64,000 nucleotides of DNA, from NCBI GenBank assembly GCA_049323895.1, contig JBMOKT010000026.1:62001-126000 (forward strand). The letters are read 5' to 3'. Origin of the DNA: JBMOKT01 sp049323895. Lineage in GTDB: Bacteria; Bacillota; Peptococcia; Peptococcales; BICA1-8. Under the pieces are notes generated by a model. It did no database searches, had not been told where the DNA came from, and saw only the letters and a program-made list of their open reading frames with translations. A program made the translations under genes and the position numbers. Position 1 is the first letter of the stretch. Every line of letters begins with the position of its first letter. Below are positions 17,452-25,774 of the stretch, piece after piece.

Positions 17452-18771
17452 TTAGTTACTACCTCTATTTCCCCTAACTGATTTCGCCCTTCCTTTGGGT
17501 ACACCCTGACCACTTTTTCTACCATTGGGTCTTTCTCGGGGAGATTCTTTACTTCTGCTTGTGTTCACTTTTTCTCCCCGGGATTTAAATCTATTTTTTT
17601 CCTGCTTCTCCCGATTATATTTTTTCTCACCAACCGGTCTTTCCTCCACCCTTCTGGAAGAAGATGTCCCAATTTTCTTTAAGGTCAGCTTGATGCCTTT
17701 TTCTATTAATTCCAGGTATTTGCGGTCCTTGGGTGCCGCAAAGGTCACGGCGAGTCCTTCACCGCCCGCTCTGCCTGTACGTCCTATGCGGTGGATATAG
17801 CTTTCTACATCATGGGGAATATCGTAGTTATAGATATGGGTAACACCTTCTACATCTAAACCACGGGCAGCAACATCAGTCGCTACTAAGTACTGGATCT
17901 TTGCCTCCCTGAATCTTTTCATCACCTGTTCCCTTTTAGCCTGGGATAAATCTCCGTGGAGTTCATCAGAGTCATAACCCTTTTCCTGTAAAGCTGCATT
18001 TAGCTTTGCAGCACGGATTTTTGTACGGCAGAAAATCAGAGCTAAGTAAGGCTGATGTTCATCCAGCATTTTCATCAGAGTTTCCTGTTTTGCCCTGTCG
18101 CTGGTTTCTACAACAATTTGTTTTATTTCCTCTAGAGTAATTTGAGTTCCCTTTATCCGCACTTCCTGGGGGTTTCGCATATAGTTAGCTGCCAGTGACT
18201 TAATCTGCTGAGGCATGGTAGCGGAAAAAAGCATAGTCTGCCTTTTGGAGGGTGTCTTATTTATTATTTCTTCTACCTCCGATAAAAACCCCATGTGCAG
18301 CATTTGGTCTGCCTCATCAAGTACCAGCATGGAAACCTTGCCCAGGGAAACAGTCTCCCGACGCAGGTGGTCTAAAAGGCGACCGGGTGTAGCTACAACG
18401 ATCTGTCTGCCGCCTTTCAACTTTTTCATCTGTCGTTCAACATCTTGTCCGCCATAGACAGCTAAAACATTAATTCTGTCGATATTCTTTATCATTTTCT
18501 TAATTTCCCCAGTAATCTGCAATGCCAATTCTCGGGTCGGGGTAACAATCAAGGCTTGAATATCATCCCTTTGGGGATTTATCATTTCCAAAATGGGAAG
18601 CACAAAAGCAAAGGTCTTACCTGTCCCCGTTTGGGCCTGGGCTATTACGTCCTGTTTATTAAGCACCAATGGTATAACCTTTTCCTGTATAGGAGTGGGT
18701 TTTATAATTCCCTGGTCCCTTAAAGCATCAACCAGATGGGTTTCAACTCCCAAAGCTGAGAAATTATCCAA
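17452..18771 (-). CDS. DEAD-box ATP-dependent RNA helicase
   Basis: 439 residues with a TTG start. All helicase motifs are present: Q motif (PTPIQEKVIP), I (AQTGTGKT), Ia (PTRELALQ), II (VLDEADQML), III (FSATMP), V (ATDVAARGLDV) and VI (HRIGRTGRAG). The last about 75 residues are a basic, low-complexity tail rich in Arg, Lys, Gly and Ser, which usually binds RNA. The closest types are CshA/RhlE-like helicases that remodel rRNA and assist mRNA decay. It is a single gene next to an ABC-F gene. Confidence 0.95.
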   Translation of the reverse strand: MDNFSALGVETHLVDALRDQGIIKPTPIQEKVIPLVLNKQDVIAQAQTGTGKTFAFVLPILEMINPQRDDIQALIVTPTRELALQITGEIKKMIKNIDRINVLAVYGGQDVERQMKKLKGGRQIVVATPGRLLDHLRRETVSLGKVSMLVLDEADQMLHMGFLSEVEEIINKTPSKRQTMLFSATMPQQIKSLAANYMRNPQEVRIKGTQITLEEIKQIVVETSDRAKQETLMKMLDEHQPYLALIFCRTKIRAAKLNAALQEKGYDSDELHGDLSQAKREQVMKRFREAKIQYLVATDVAARGLDVEGVTHIYNYDIPHDVESYIHRIGRTGRAGGEGLAVTFAAPKDRKYLELIEKGIKLTLKKIGTSSSRRVEERPVGEKKYNREKQEKNRFKSRGEKVNTSRSKESPRERPNGRKSGQGVPKGRAKSVRGNRGSN

Positions 18772-18814
18772 AACATCACCACTTTCTTTTCATCTACTAC
18801 CTTGCAGGACTACT

Positions 18815-18899
18815 CTTAGAAAACACGGCTTACGCCGAAGCTTGGCGACTGCGGAAGCCGATGTTGCACTTATACTTATTACCTTGTAAAAGTTATAAT
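18815..18899 (+). repeat. dispersed repeat A, copy 2
   Basis: TTAGAAAACACGGCTTACGC through TTGTAAAAGTTATAAT. It matches copy 1 except in the inner part, where GCCGAAGCTTGGC replaces GCCGAGCCTTTAGC. Confidence 0.85.
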
Positions 18900-18943
18900 G
18901 ATAAGTATAAAACTATTTTTCTTATCTCTACCTATTTATATTC

Positions 18944-20842
18944 TTATTTATTTTTTTCAATTTCCTCTATCAAAAGGGACAATTCAGTCCATCTCTCTAT
19001 AGCTTGCTCTAAATCACACTCTGCTTGTTCCTTCTCAGAGCAAAGCTTTTGTAAATTGACAAAATCACCCCCTGCCCCGTTAATTTTCTCTGCCAGCTGC
19101 CTGTTTAGCTCTTCTAATGCAGCAATCTTACCCTCTATTTCCTCCCATTCCCGCTGTTCCTTAAAGGAAAGCTTACGGGGACGCTCTTTTTTTGGTACAC
19201 TCTGGTCACTTTTCTTTTCTTCAGCAGCAGCTTTATCTGCTTTTGCCTGTTTTCTAATTTCCAAATACTCACTATAGCTTCCTAAAAAGGGGCGAATAAC
19301 TCCATCCCCCTCAAAGACTATTAAATTATCAACTACCCTGTCCAGGAAAAAACGGTCATGGGATACGGTAATAACGACGCCGGGGAAGCTATCCAAATAA
19401 TCTTCCAAAATGGTTAAGGTTTGGGTATCCAAGTCATTGGTAGGTTCATCTAGAAACAGTACATTGGGTTCTTCCATTAGTATTCGCAATAGGTACAAAC
19501 GCCTTCTTTCCCCGCCAGAAAGTTTGCCGATATATGTCCACTGCATACCCCGGGAGAACAAAAACCGCTCCAGCATTTGTTCGGCAGTTATTAATTGTCC
19601 ATCCGCAGTTTTAACTATTTCTGCACCTTCTCTGATATACTCAATAACCCTTTGGTTAGCGTCCATATCTATATAATCCTGGGTATAATATCCTATCTTG
19701 ACTGTCTGACCGATTTCTACATTGCCCTTATCGGGCATAATACGTCCCGCCATTATATTGAGCAGGGTGGTTTTCCCTGTGCCATTAAGTCCTATGATAC
19801 CCAGCCGGTCGTCAGGTATTACCAGATAGCTGAAATCTTTAATTAAAACTTCATCACCATAGGTCTTGGAAATATCCTCTATTTCCAGAACTTTCTTACC
19901 CAAACGGTTGGATCCAATGGCTATATCAACTTTCCCCAAGGCAATGTCAACCTTTGCAGCTTCAATTTCCTGAATTCTTTGTATTCTTGCCTTTTGCTTA
20001 GTAGTCCGTGCCCTAGCCCCCCTCCTAAGCCAAGCAAGTTCCCTGCGCAGCAGGTTTTCCCTCTTGCGCTCACCGGCAATTTCCCTTGCTTCACGCTCTG
20101 CTTTAGCTGCTAGAAAAGCTTCATAATTCCCTTCATAGCTATAGAGATTTCCTTTATCCAGCTCCAAGATACGATTAGTGACCCGGTTCAAAAAATACCT
20201 GTCATGAGTCACGACCAGAATCGCCCCTTTGTACTGGCCTAGAAACTCTTCCAGCCACTCAATTATTTCATTATCCAGATGGTTGGTAGGCTCATCTAAT
20301 ATCAGTAAATCAGCTGGCTGAATCAGTGCTTTGGCTATTGCTACCCTCTTTTTTTGCCCACCGGATAATTCACTTACAAACTGGTCAAAATTTGTTATGC
20401 CTAGACGGGTTAACACTGTTTTAGCAATTGTACTTAATTCCCAGCCATTTACCTGGTCCATTTTCTGCTGTAATTGGGAAAGCTCCTTCTGTTTCTCAAT
20501 ATTGTTAGAATCAGTCTCCAATTGGCTGACTGCCCGTTCATAGTCCCTTAATACCTTCATTAAAGGGGTATCCCCATAGTATATTTGCTCCAGAACAGTT
20601 AACTCTTCGATAAAAACAGGGTATTGGGGTAAATACTCAATATGGAACCTGTTGGCGTGAAGAATTTTTCCCTCTTCACCGTTCTCAATACCGGCTATTA
20701 TCCTTAGTAAAGTCGACTTGCCTGTCCCATTGATACCAATTAAGCCAATGCGCTGTTTTTCTGAAATGGTAAAAGAAATATTATTAAATAATACTTTCTC
20801 TCCATATGTTTTTGTAATGTTTTCAATAGAAATAATGCTCAT
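18944..20842 (-). CDS. ABC-F family ATPase, Uup-like
   Basis: 632 residues. Both nucleotide-binding domains are canonical: GINGTGKST, LSGGQKKRV and LILDEPTNHLD in the first; GLNGTGKTT, LSGGERRRL and LFLDEPTNDLD in the second. The basic inter-domain linker (RAREIAGERKR to about residue 300) and a C-terminal coiled coil (about 545-632, rich in Glu, Lys and Leu) are the Uup-type arrangement. The C-terminal coil of Uup binds branched DNA in E. coli; ribosome-related roles are also known for the family. It is monocistronic. Unlike the ABC-F protein at 15.5 kb it has two intact ATP sites. Confidence 0.94.
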   Translation of the reverse strand: MSIISIENITKTYGEKVLFNNISFTISEKQRIGLIGINGTGKSTLLRIIAGIENGEEGKILHANRFHIEYLPQYPVFIEELTVLEQIYYGDTPLMKVLRDYERAVSQLETDSNNIEKQKELSQLQQKMDQVNGWELSTIAKTVLTRLGITNFDQFVSELSGGQKKRVAIAKALIQPADLLILDEPTNHLDNEIIEWLEEFLGQYKGAILVVTHDRYFLNRVTNRILELDKGNLYSYEGNYEAFLAAKAEREAREIAGERKRENLLRRELAWLRRGARARTTKQKARIQRIQEIEAAKVDIALGKVDIAIGSNRLGKKVLEIEDISKTYGDEVLIKDFSYLVIPDDRLGIIGLNGTGKTTLLNIMAGRIMPDKGNVEIGQTVKIGYYTQDYIDMDANQRVIEYIREGAEIVKTADGQLITAEQMLERFLFSRGMQWTYIGKLSGGERRRLYLLRILMEEPNVLFLDEPTNDLDTQTLTILEDYLDSFPGVVITVSHDRFFLDRVVDNLIVFEGDGVIRPFLGSYSEYLEIRKQAKADKAAAEEKKSDQSVPKKERPRKLSFKEQREWEEIEGKIAALEELNRQLAEKINGAGGDFVNLQKLCSEKEQAECDLEQAIERWTELSLLIEEIEKNK

Positions 20843-20982
20843 GTTAAAACCTTCCTTGCTACTGATATCATCCTGTTTATTATAGTGTAAATTTGATACA
20901 AAGAAAACTAACAGGTTTAGGTGGTCTATGTTGTTTAACAGTGGTATCAGACTTTACCAACAGGTTTGTCCCAGGGCGCACA

Positions 20983-21016
20983 AAATAATAAGGGACTCCG
21001 GCAATTGGAGTCCCTT
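20983..21016 (-). terminator. terminator of the flagellin gene
   Basis: Perfect 10-bp stem AAGGGACTCC / GGAGTCCCTT with a 7-nt loop, followed on the minus strand by ATTATTTTG. It is 36 bp after the flagellin stop. Confidence 0.85.
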
Positions 21017-21051
21017 TAATCTTTTTTATATTTCTGACTTTTTGTTTTTAG

Positions 21052-23490
21052 TTATCTTAATAACTGAAGTACACCTTGTGGCTGTTGATTAGCTTGAGCC
21101 AGCATAGCTTGGGCGGCTTGAGAAAGTATGTTGTTCTTAGTGAACTCCATCATTTCTTTGGCCATATCAACGTCACGGACACGGGATTCAGATGCAGTCA
21201 GGTTTTCACTGGATGTACCCAGGTTGTTTATAGTGTGTTCTAATCTATTCTGATATGCACCCAGCTTTGAGCGCTCCGCTGAAACAGTTTCTATAGCATC
21301 TTGAATAACACTAATGGCCGCAGTGGCATTTGTGTAATTCGAGACATCTAAGGAGGTCTCTGAGTAAGTATTAGTAGTACCATCAGTTACATTTCCATCA
21401 CCAGAGCTTAAAGCAACATAAGTTGCAGAGGTACCATTATTAGCTGTTACAGTTGTTGTCCCAGCATTGTAATTGGCCTCACTAACCGAAAGCTTAAGGG
21501 AAGCAGCCCGCATATCATTTACGGAAATTGCCATGCTTTGCTGGCTGTTAGCACCCACCTGAAGCTTTAAGGAGGCATCTGTTGTACTTCCTACAATATC
21601 AAAGGAAGATGTTCCATTAGTCAAAGCCCCTATTTGAACGGAAAGACCATTGCCGAAGTTTAAGGTAGAATTGTTATTAATATCCGCCAAAGTAGCAACA
21701 TCTGCTCCACCTTGGATTCTTAGGGTTGCATTTGTAACGGTAGTTGTGGTATTTCCTACAGTAAAGTTAGTTGTTGCATCCGCTGCAACACCTACATCAA
21801 AGGTAACGCCATTACCAAAATTATAGCTTCCTCCATTTTCAACAAATAATTCCTGTACACCACCTACTGCTACCCCAAGATTGTTTACCAGTGTAGCCTT
21901 GTACTGATCAGCAAGACCTACAGTAAATGTTGTATTTTCTGCAGCATCTGCGGCAAAGGCAGACAATGCACCCGCATCAAAGGTAAGACCGTTACCCATA
22001 TCAATACCGGACTGACCCGCGGTAAAGCTTACATTAGTGCTTCCGCCATCAATGGTAGCACTAAGAGAATTATTTATATTAAAGGATGCGTTGGTACCTG
22101 CAACTAAAGTACCACCACCACCATGGGCAACTGCAAAATCAGTACTTCCATGGGATAATGTTACAGTACCGCCAGCGGCTCCGGCTACAACATTAGCTGT
22201 ATCTACGGTGCTGCCACCTTGTTTAAGAGTTAATGTTGTATTTACATCAAACTTTTCATGAAGCCCATCTGCAGTAGCTGTCTCCAAAGCAGAATTTACG
22301 TCAGCAACCGTTGTTAAACGGACGTTCATTTTTGCTCCTGCACCAGGACCACCATTATCTACATAAAAATCATAAGTCTGAATGTTATTATCAAGTAATA
22401 CCTTTTCGGAAATAGCAGTTACTCCATCAGCTGCAAAAAGTTGTGCCGAATAGGTATTATTAACTCCATCTTCTTCCACGTACTTGATTTGGTAACCAGC
22501 GCCGGCAACTAGATTAGCATCGGCATCTGATGTAAATGTGATTTGATTGCCTGTGGGAGCTGCTAATTCACCTGCACCACCGGCAGCAACATAGTTTCCA
22601 ACATATGAATTACTCGAAATAGTATAGCTGCCTGTTACTCCGGCTGCATCAGTAGATGCAATGGTTACGCCGGTAATTCCTGAACCACCCGCTGCAAAGC
22701 CGGATATGGAATCTGAACGGGTTACTGTTAAGGTTTTTGCACCAGACATAGTTGAATTATCTGCTATGTGGAGAGCTGTTACACCATTATCTCTAGATTG
22801 GCTTGTGATACTGGCTATTTGGTGGCTTACCGACAGGTCAATACCATAGGTTCCGGCTGGAAGTGACGATCCTGAAGTAATATTAACATCAGTTATACTT
22901 CCAGAAGCTACAAAAGCACTTATAGATTTAGAATTTGTGGTAGCATCTGCAATTTCAATCTCGTAGGTATCTGCATTAAGGGTTGTAGTAAGTGCTTGGA
23001 CATCTAGATTATTTAATGTTGTTGCACCTGTGTTCCATGAATCAACTGCCTTAGAACTGGCATTCTGAGATACATTGCCATTCAACAGCTTCATATTGTT
23101 GTACTCAGTTGTATTACCAATTCTGTTAAGCTCAGAAGTAAGCTGATTAATTTCCTTTTGGATTTCTCCACGGTCTACAGTAACATTAGTATCATTTGCT
23201 GCCTGTACAGCTAATTCCCGCATTCTTTGCAGAATGCTGTGGGCTTCATTCAATGCACCTTCTGCTGTCTGCAGTAAGGAGATTCCATCCTGTGAATTTC
23301 TAGCTGCCTGGTCCAAACCTCTTATTTGAGCCCTCATTTTTTCACTGATCGCCAAGCCCGCTGCATCATCACCAGCACGATTTATGCGCAAACCTGATGA
23401 CAATCTCTCCAGATTCCTAGAAGTTGCAACACCATTGGAACCTAATTGACGCAAAGTATTTAACGCTGCGATATTGTGATTAATTCTCAC
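21052..23490 (-). CDS. hag: flagellin with a long variable domain
   Basis: 812 residues, about three times B. subtilis Hag. The GTG at 23490 follows AAGGAGGT and gives the canonical start MRINHNIAALNTLRQL. The conserved N-terminal D0/D1 region runs to about residue 140 (AGDDAAGLAISEKMRAQI ... ILQRMRELAVQAAND). The C-terminal D1/D0 region is the last about 90 residues (SRVRDVDMAKEMMEFTKNNIL). The roughly 570-residue middle is Ala/Thr/Gly/Asn rich, surface-exposed in filaments, and holds three copies of a (M/F)GNG(L/V) ... F(T/D)(V/I)VG module near its end. The leader carries two likely CsrA sites. FliW, FliD and FliS are not in this window. Confidence 0.96.
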   Translation of the reverse strand: MRINHNIAALNTLRQLGSNGVATSRNLERLSSGLRINRAGDDAAGLAISEKMRAQIRGLDQAARNSQDGISLLQTAEGALNEAHSILQRMRELAVQAANDTNVTVDRGEIQKEINQLTSELNRIGNTTEYNNMKLLNGNVSQNASSKAVDSWNTGATTLNNLDVQALTTTLNADTYEIEIADATTNSKSISAFVASGSITDVNITSGSSLPAGTYGIDLSVSHQIASITSQSRDNGVTALHIADNSTMSGAKTLTVTRSDSISGFAAGGSGITGVTIASTDAAGVTGSYTISSNSYVGNYVAAGGAGELAAPTGNQITFTSDADANLVAGAGYQIKYVEEDGVNNTYSAQLFAADGVTAISEKVLLDNNIQTYDFYVDNGGPGAGAKMNVRLTTVADVNSALETATADGLHEKFDVNTTLTLKQGGSTVDTANVVAGAAGGTVTLSHGSTDFAVAHGGGGTLVAGTNASFNINNSLSATIDGGSTNVSFTAGQSGIDMGNGLTFDAGALSAFAADAAENTTFTVGLADQYKATLVNNLGVAVGGVQELFVENGGSYNFGNGVTFDVGVAADATTNFTVGNTTTTVTNATLRIQGGADVATLADINNNSTLNFGNGLSVQIGALTNGTSSFDIVGSTTDASLKLQVGANSQQSMAISVNDMRAASLKLSVSEANYNAGTTTVTANNGTSATYVALSSGDGNVTDGTTNTYSETSLDVSNYTNATAAISVIQDAIETVSAERSKLGAYQNRLEHTINNLGTSSENLTASESRVRDVDMAKEMMEFTKNNILSQAAQAMLAQANQQPQGVLQLLR

Positions 23491-23497
23491 TAAAATT

Positions 23498-23537
23498 ACC
23501 TCCTTGTTATTTTTGTAGTGGACTTCCTTTTCCACTA
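23498..23537 (-). promoter_or_regulatory. hag leader: GGA-loop hairpin plus Shine-Dalgarno, likely CsrA targets
   Basis: On the minus strand TAGTGGA-AAAGGAAG-TCCACTA forms a 7-bp stem with GGA in the loop (23516-23537). About 10 nt later comes the Shine-Dalgarno AAGGAGGT (23498-23505). In B. subtilis CsrA represses hag by binding a GGA hairpin and the adjacent Shine-Dalgarno, so this arrangement matches a known design. Binding here is inferred. Confidence 0.7.
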
Positions 23538-23603
23538 AGTTTTATTTATAACAAGCCTATGGCCACTTGGCTTATTATCCAGATAAGAAAATTTTAGAGT
23601 AGC

Positions 23604-23780
23604 TTACCCATGTTTTTTATGACTCATTTCCCTTTCAAAGATCTCCCCTCGAACAATTTTGATATCTTGGGGAGCGTCAATAGCAAGGCGCAAATCTCCT
23701 TCGGCACTTCTAACAACCTTCACCATAATCTTGTCCCCGATAAGTACATACTCCCCGGGCTTCCTACCCAATACCAACAT
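23604..23780 (-). CDS. csrA: carbon storage regulator CsrA (copy 1)
   Basis: 58 residues (ATG at 23780, stop at 23604). The sequence starts MLVLGRKPGEYVLIGDKIMV, contains RLAIDAPQDIKIVRGEIF and ends MSHKKHG. The RNA-contacting residues of CsrA (L4/R6 strand and the V-R-E stretch near residues 43-46) are present. CsrA dimers bind GGA motifs and block translation. It lies 113 bp upstream of hag with no terminator between, so the two are probably co-transcribed. In B. subtilis fliW separates related genes; it is not seen here. Confidence 0.95.
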   Translation of the reverse strand: MLVLGRKPGEYVLIGDKIMVKVVRSAEGDLRLAIDAPQDIKIVRGEIFEREMSHKKHG

Positions 23781-23808
23781 AGTGTTGAAACCTCCTTGTT
23801 TTTGTCTT

Positions 23809-23887
23809 AAAAAATAAAAAGGACGGTTTAATCAGCCAACCCCCCTTGCCTCCTGCAGGGTGGATTAAGGCAAATTAAACCGTCCTT
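23809..23887 (-). terminator. terminator-like hairpin in front of csrA copy 1 (possible attenuator)
   Basis: Perfect 14-bp arms AAGGACGGTTTAAT / ATTAAACCGTCCTT separated by about 41 nt, followed on the minus strand by a T-rich tract. It ends 29 nt before the csrA start. csrA copy 2 already has its own terminator upstream, so this one probably acts inside the leader of csrA copy 1. The loop contains GCAGGAGGC, a GGA site of the CsrA type. Confidence 0.6.
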
Positions 23888-23926
23888 GTTCTTATGAAAT
23901 AAAAAAGACAATCCGTATAATCATCC

Positions 23927-23949
23927 ATTTTCCGCGTCCTGCGGAAAAT
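23927..23949 (-). promoter_or_regulatory. perfect hairpin with AGGAC loop
   Basis: Minus-strand ATTTTCCGC-AGGAC-GCGGAAAAT: a 9-bp perfect stem exposing AGGA in a 5-nt loop, the preferred presentation of CsrA sites. It lies upstream of csrA copy 1. Autoregulation is inferred. Confidence 0.5.
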
Positions 23950-24055
23950 ATGTGGAAGTTGCGAATCGTCCCTGATTATTTAATTTAAAATAATTGTTTA
24001 TTTTCTTATAATCGTTTGATTTCTAAGATAATTTAGTGTTTTTATACAAATTATT

Positions 24056-24134
24056 ATTAGAAAAACACGGCTTGCGCCGAGCCTTTGGCGACTGCGGAAG
24101 CCGATGTTGCACTTATACTTATTACCTTGTAAAA
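24056..24134 (+). repeat. dispersed repeat A, copy 3
   Basis: Matches copy 1 almost base for base from ATTAGAAAAACACGGCTTGC to TTACCTTGTAAAA. It lies between the two csrA genes, so it separates their transcripts. Confidence 0.85.
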
Positions 24135-24153
24135 TTTTGCTTTCCTATAAGTA

Positions 24154-24187
24154 TAAAAAAACCTTTGCCTATCCCAGCAAAGGTTTT
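24154..24187 (-). terminator. terminator of csrA copy 2
   Basis: Perfect 11-bp stem AAAACCTTTGC / GCAAAGGTTTT with an 8-nt loop and a T-run on the minus strand, 8 bp after the stop of csrA copy 2. Confidence 0.85.
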
Positions 24188-24194
24188 ACTATGC

Positions 24195-24365
24195 TTACTC
24201 TTTATTTTCTTTGATTTTACTACTTAATTCCCCTCTGATGATATTTACATCTTTAGGAGCCTCAATTGCCAGCCTCAGCTGCCCGTCATCACTTTTGATT
24301 ACCTTTACCTTGATATCATCACCAATTACTACATACTCTCCTGGTCTTCTCCCTAAAACCAGCAC
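24195..24365 (-). CDS. csrA: carbon storage regulator CsrA (copy 2)
   Basis: 56 residues with a GTG start at 24365 behind GGGAGGG. It reads (M)LVLGRRPGEYVVIGDDIKV, then RLAIEAPKDVNIIRGEL and a lysine/glutamate tail. It is clearly paralogous to copy 1 (about two thirds of positions the same) and of normal CsrA length. It has its own terminator and so is separately transcribed. Two CsrA genes side by side allow different dosages or target sets; which one controls hag is unknown. Confidence 0.93.
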   Translation of the reverse strand: MLVLGRRPGEYVVIGDDIKVKVIKSDDGQLRLAIEAPKDVNIIRGELSSKIKENKE

Positions 24366-24452
24366 ACCTAGCCCTCCCTGCTAAAAGGATTTAGTCGATA
24401 AATGACGAATAATTTAATAATTGTATTTTACTACCATTCTATTATTTTGTGG

Positions 24453-24509
24453 CTTAAGGCAACCTTAATAAACCTTAAAATAATTTTTAAATAACTTTAA
24501 GCATATAAT
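24453..24509 (+). promoter_or_regulatory. promoter region with phased ACCTTAA repeats before the OmpR-family regulator
   Basis: ACCTTAA at 24462 and 24472, and ACTTTAA at 24494, are spaced about one and two helical turns apart. They precede a TATAAT at 24504-24509. Such phased direct repeats are typical binding sites of OmpR/PhoB regulators, so autoregulation is plausible. Confidence 0.4.
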
Positions 24510-24562
24510 GCTTTCTAATTGCCTACGATTTCAACTATGCTGTTTATAACGGGAGGGTTACT

Positions 24563-25264
24563 GTGGCAGGAGAAACTATACTAGTTGTAGATGATGACGA
24601 AGATATCAGAGAGGTTATTAAATTGTACTTAGAAAAGGAAGGATATTGTGTTATTTCAGCCTTAGATGGTAACCAAGCCATATTAAAGGCCTTCAACTGC
24701 GATCCCCATTTAATTATCCTGGATATGATGCTGCCTGGATTAGATGGTATTGAGGTCTGCCAGGAAATACGCAAAAATTCAAATACTCCAATAATTTTTC
24801 TCAGCTGCAAAGGTGCACCATTAGATAAATCCATGGGTCTGACTGCAGGTGGAGATGATTACATGAGCAAACCATTTGAAGCGGTGGAATTGCTGGCAAG
24901 GGTTAAAGCCCATTTGCGCCGAAGCCGTATGCTGCAGAATACTTATAAAGACACCGCAAATACAATTATAAAGTATTCTGGGCTAACTATTGACTTACCA
25001 GGTCATTCTGTTGAAGTGAACGGTCAGCCCATAATTCTATCCCCCAAAGAGTTTCAACTACTGGCAGTATTAGCTCGAAACCCAAATAAGGTATTTAGCA
25101 GCGAGGAATTATTTAATATGGTTTGGGAAACTGAAAGCTATGGAGATAACCGGACCATTATGGTACATATAAGTAATATTAGAAAGAAGATTGAAAAAAA
25201 CCCTATAAATCCCTTATTTATACATACCGTCAAGGGAGTAGGTTATAAATTTTCGGTATCCTAG
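24563..25264 (+). CDS. OmpR/PhoB-family response regulator (orphan)
   Basis: 233 residues, GTG start behind GGGAGGG. The receiver domain (1-120) has the acidic cluster D10-D12, phospho-acceptor D54 in LDMMLPGLDG and lysine in SKPFE. A winged-helix domain occupies about 135-230 (LSPKEFQLLAVLARNPNKVFSSEEL ... RTIMVHISNIRKKIE ... VKGVGYKF). The usual T/S switch residue is within FLSCKG. No sensor kinase is adjacent, so its partner lies elsewhere. It is divergent from csrA copy 2. Confidence 0.95.
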   Translation: MAGETILVVDDDEDIREVIKLYLEKEGYCVISALDGNQAILKAFNCDPHLIILDMMLPGLDGIEVCQEIRKNSNTPIIFLSCKGAPLDKSMGLTAGGDDYMSKPFEAVELLARVKAHLRRSRMLQNTYKDTANTIIKYSGLTIDLPGHSVEVNGQPIILSPKEFQLLAVLARNPNKVFSSEELFNMVWETESYGDNRTIMVHISNIRKKIEKNPINPLFIHTVKGVGYKFSVS

Positions 25265-25323
25265 TTAGCTTTTGTCGATGAATAAAAAACTCAATTTATT
25301 ATGCTAAGGAGCTTTTGTTTTTT

Positions 25324-25662
25324 TTATAATTTTTCAATCTGAAGCTTCAGCTTATCCCTTTGCTCCTCCAGTTCTTCCAGTTGTGCAAAAAATTCAGGTT
25401 TGGTAGAATGGGCAGGTTTGCGAGCTTTTAAATCTGCCAATTTTGCTTCAATTTCCTGTAGTTGATTAGTTAATTGATTCAGATTTTCAGAACGGAAGGT
25501 AATTGCTCCATGCATGCATACCTGCATACATTCTTCACACTCTACACATTTATCAGCATTAACAACAGCCAAACGGGCAAACACACTAATTGCCCTGTTT
25601 GGGCAGGCATCAACGCACCGCTGGCATCCACGGCAGAGATTATCTATTACAAAGGCTGACAT
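25324..25662 (-). CDS. 2[4Fe-4S] ferredoxin-like protein with coiled-coil tail
   Basis: 112 residues from the ATG at 25662, which has GGAGGTG upstream; an in-frame ATG at 25689 starts before that site. Two clusters are visible: CRGCQRCVDACP and CVECEECMQVCM. The second lacks the usual proline after the last Cys. After about residue 55 the chain becomes a charged helix (NQLQEIEAKLADLKARK ... QLEELEEQRDKLKLQIEKL) that should form a coiled coil, perhaps for dimerisation. It lies upstream of a membrane iron-sulfur protein, suggesting an electron-transfer link. Confidence 0.85.
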   Translation of the reverse strand: MSAFVIDNLCRGCQRCVDACPNRAISVFARLAVVNADKCVECEECMQVCMHGAITFRSENLNQLTNQLQEIEAKLADLKARKPAHSTKPEFFAQLEELEEQRDKLKLQIEKL

Positions 25663-25743
25663 ATCAGCACCTCCACGGAGAATAAACATCTTTTAAATAA
25701 TATATATGGTTATATAATAATATATTTTCAAATTGTTATCTAT

Positions 25744-25774
25744 AAAAAAACCGTACCAAGAATGGCACGGTTAA
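25744..25774 (-). terminator. terminator of the membrane iron-sulfur gene
   Basis: AACCGTGCC / GGTACGGTT hairpin followed by a T7 run on the minus strand. It overlaps the stop codon of the gene ending at 25771. Confidence 0.75.

Noticed and set aside
23540..23603. Sigma-D (flagellar) promoter before hag
   Set aside because: TAAA and GATAA-like pieces exist, but their spacing does not fit the consensus.
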